Below are positions 52,914 through 52,961 of a stretch of 52,961 nucleotides of DNA, piece after piece. A program made the translations under genes and the position numbers. Every line of letters begins with the position of its first letter. Position 1 is the first letter of the stretch. Where the stretch lies: assembly GCA_002708765.1 (NCBI GenBank), contig PAPD01000001.1:1-52961 (forward strand). Reading direction: 5' to 3'. The DNA comes from Gammaproteobacteria bacterium (GTDB lineage: Bacteria > Pseudomonadota > Gammaproteobacteria > Pseudomonadales > Azotimanducaceae). The notes beneath the pieces were generated by a model. That model ran no database searches. It saw only the letters and a program-made list of their open reading frames with translations, and was not told the origin of the DNA.

Positions 52914-52961
52914 AATTATATCGCACCTGGACAGGGAATTGATTATAAGCAGGAATCAGTA

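Overview
The window reads as chromosomal DNA of a free-living, probably marine, oligotrophic gammaproteobacterium. That is an inference from gene content and style, not from a marker gene. The pointers are a moderate GC content judged by eye, very short gaps between genes, and housekeeping genes of proteobacterial type (purK, purE, gpsA, a Can-type beta carbonic anhydrase). There is also a large set of accessory catabolic enzymes common in marine heterotrophs: Baeyer-Villiger monooxygenases, Rieske oxygenases, PhyH dioxygenases, SDRs, GSTs, sulfotransferases and phosphotransferases. I see no rRNA, tRNA, CRISPR array, insertion sequence, phage or conjugation gene.

Layout. 1-5.8 kb: the 5' part of an alkylsulfatase-like gene on the minus strand, then a plus-strand run of GMC oxidoreductase, PhyH dioxygenase, isocitrate lyase/PEP mutase-superfamily lyase, FMN azoreductase and SDR. 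5.8-9.4 kb: a minus-strand cluster of VOC protein, NTF2/SnoaL protein, Rieske oxygenase alpha subunit and MDR reductase. 9.5-16 kb: DUF6134-like exported protein, an unknown protein, a phosphotransferase, an SDR, CoA-acylating methylmalonate-semialdehyde dehydrogenase and two GSTs. 16-18.9 kb: a BVMO with a dienelactone hydrolase-type enzyme. 19-22.5 kb: MFS transporter, purK-purE and a SOUL protein. 22.5-32.2 kb: phosphotransferase, a 50-aa ORF, BVMO, acyl-CoA dehydrogenase, an unknown protein, a third BVMO, Rieske ferredoxin, a frameshifted small exported protein and a second Rieske oxygenase. 32.2-37.1 kb: AI-2E-type permease, then a four-gene operon of lysophospholipase-like hydrolase, gpsA, PpiC-type isomerase and HupE. 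37.3-45.7 kb: two sulfotransferases, an AttH/CrtC-like protein, a sodium:solute symporter, a PNPOx-fold protein, a crotonase, an EthA-like BVMO and carbonic anhydrase. 45.8-53 kb: SDR, an MFS-GH20 hexosaminidase operon, a cytochrome P450 and a GPH-type transporter.

How it may work together (inference). The oxygenases, dehydrogenases, ester/lactone hydrolase, acyl-CoA dehydrogenase, crotonase and MmsA would suit oxidation of hydrophobic alcohols and ketones (possibly cyclic, terpenoid- or sterol-like), conversion to lactones or esters, hydrolysis and beta-oxidation. The substrate cannot be named from sequence. Two kinase-like phosphotransferases could activate hydroxylated intermediates. Two sulfotransferases and the sulfatase fragment suggest sulfated lipids are made or used.

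The most notable non-obvious signals are: a secreted-protein gene broken at an A7 run (30471-30766); a dyad sharing an 11-base core upstream of two distant transcription units (2478-2490 and 46691-46703); a 9-bp-arm inverted repeat in the divergent BVMO/acyl-CoA dehydrogenase intergenic region (26018-26037); an unannotated 50-aa ORF (23829-23981); and the complete absence of a recognisable transcription factor.
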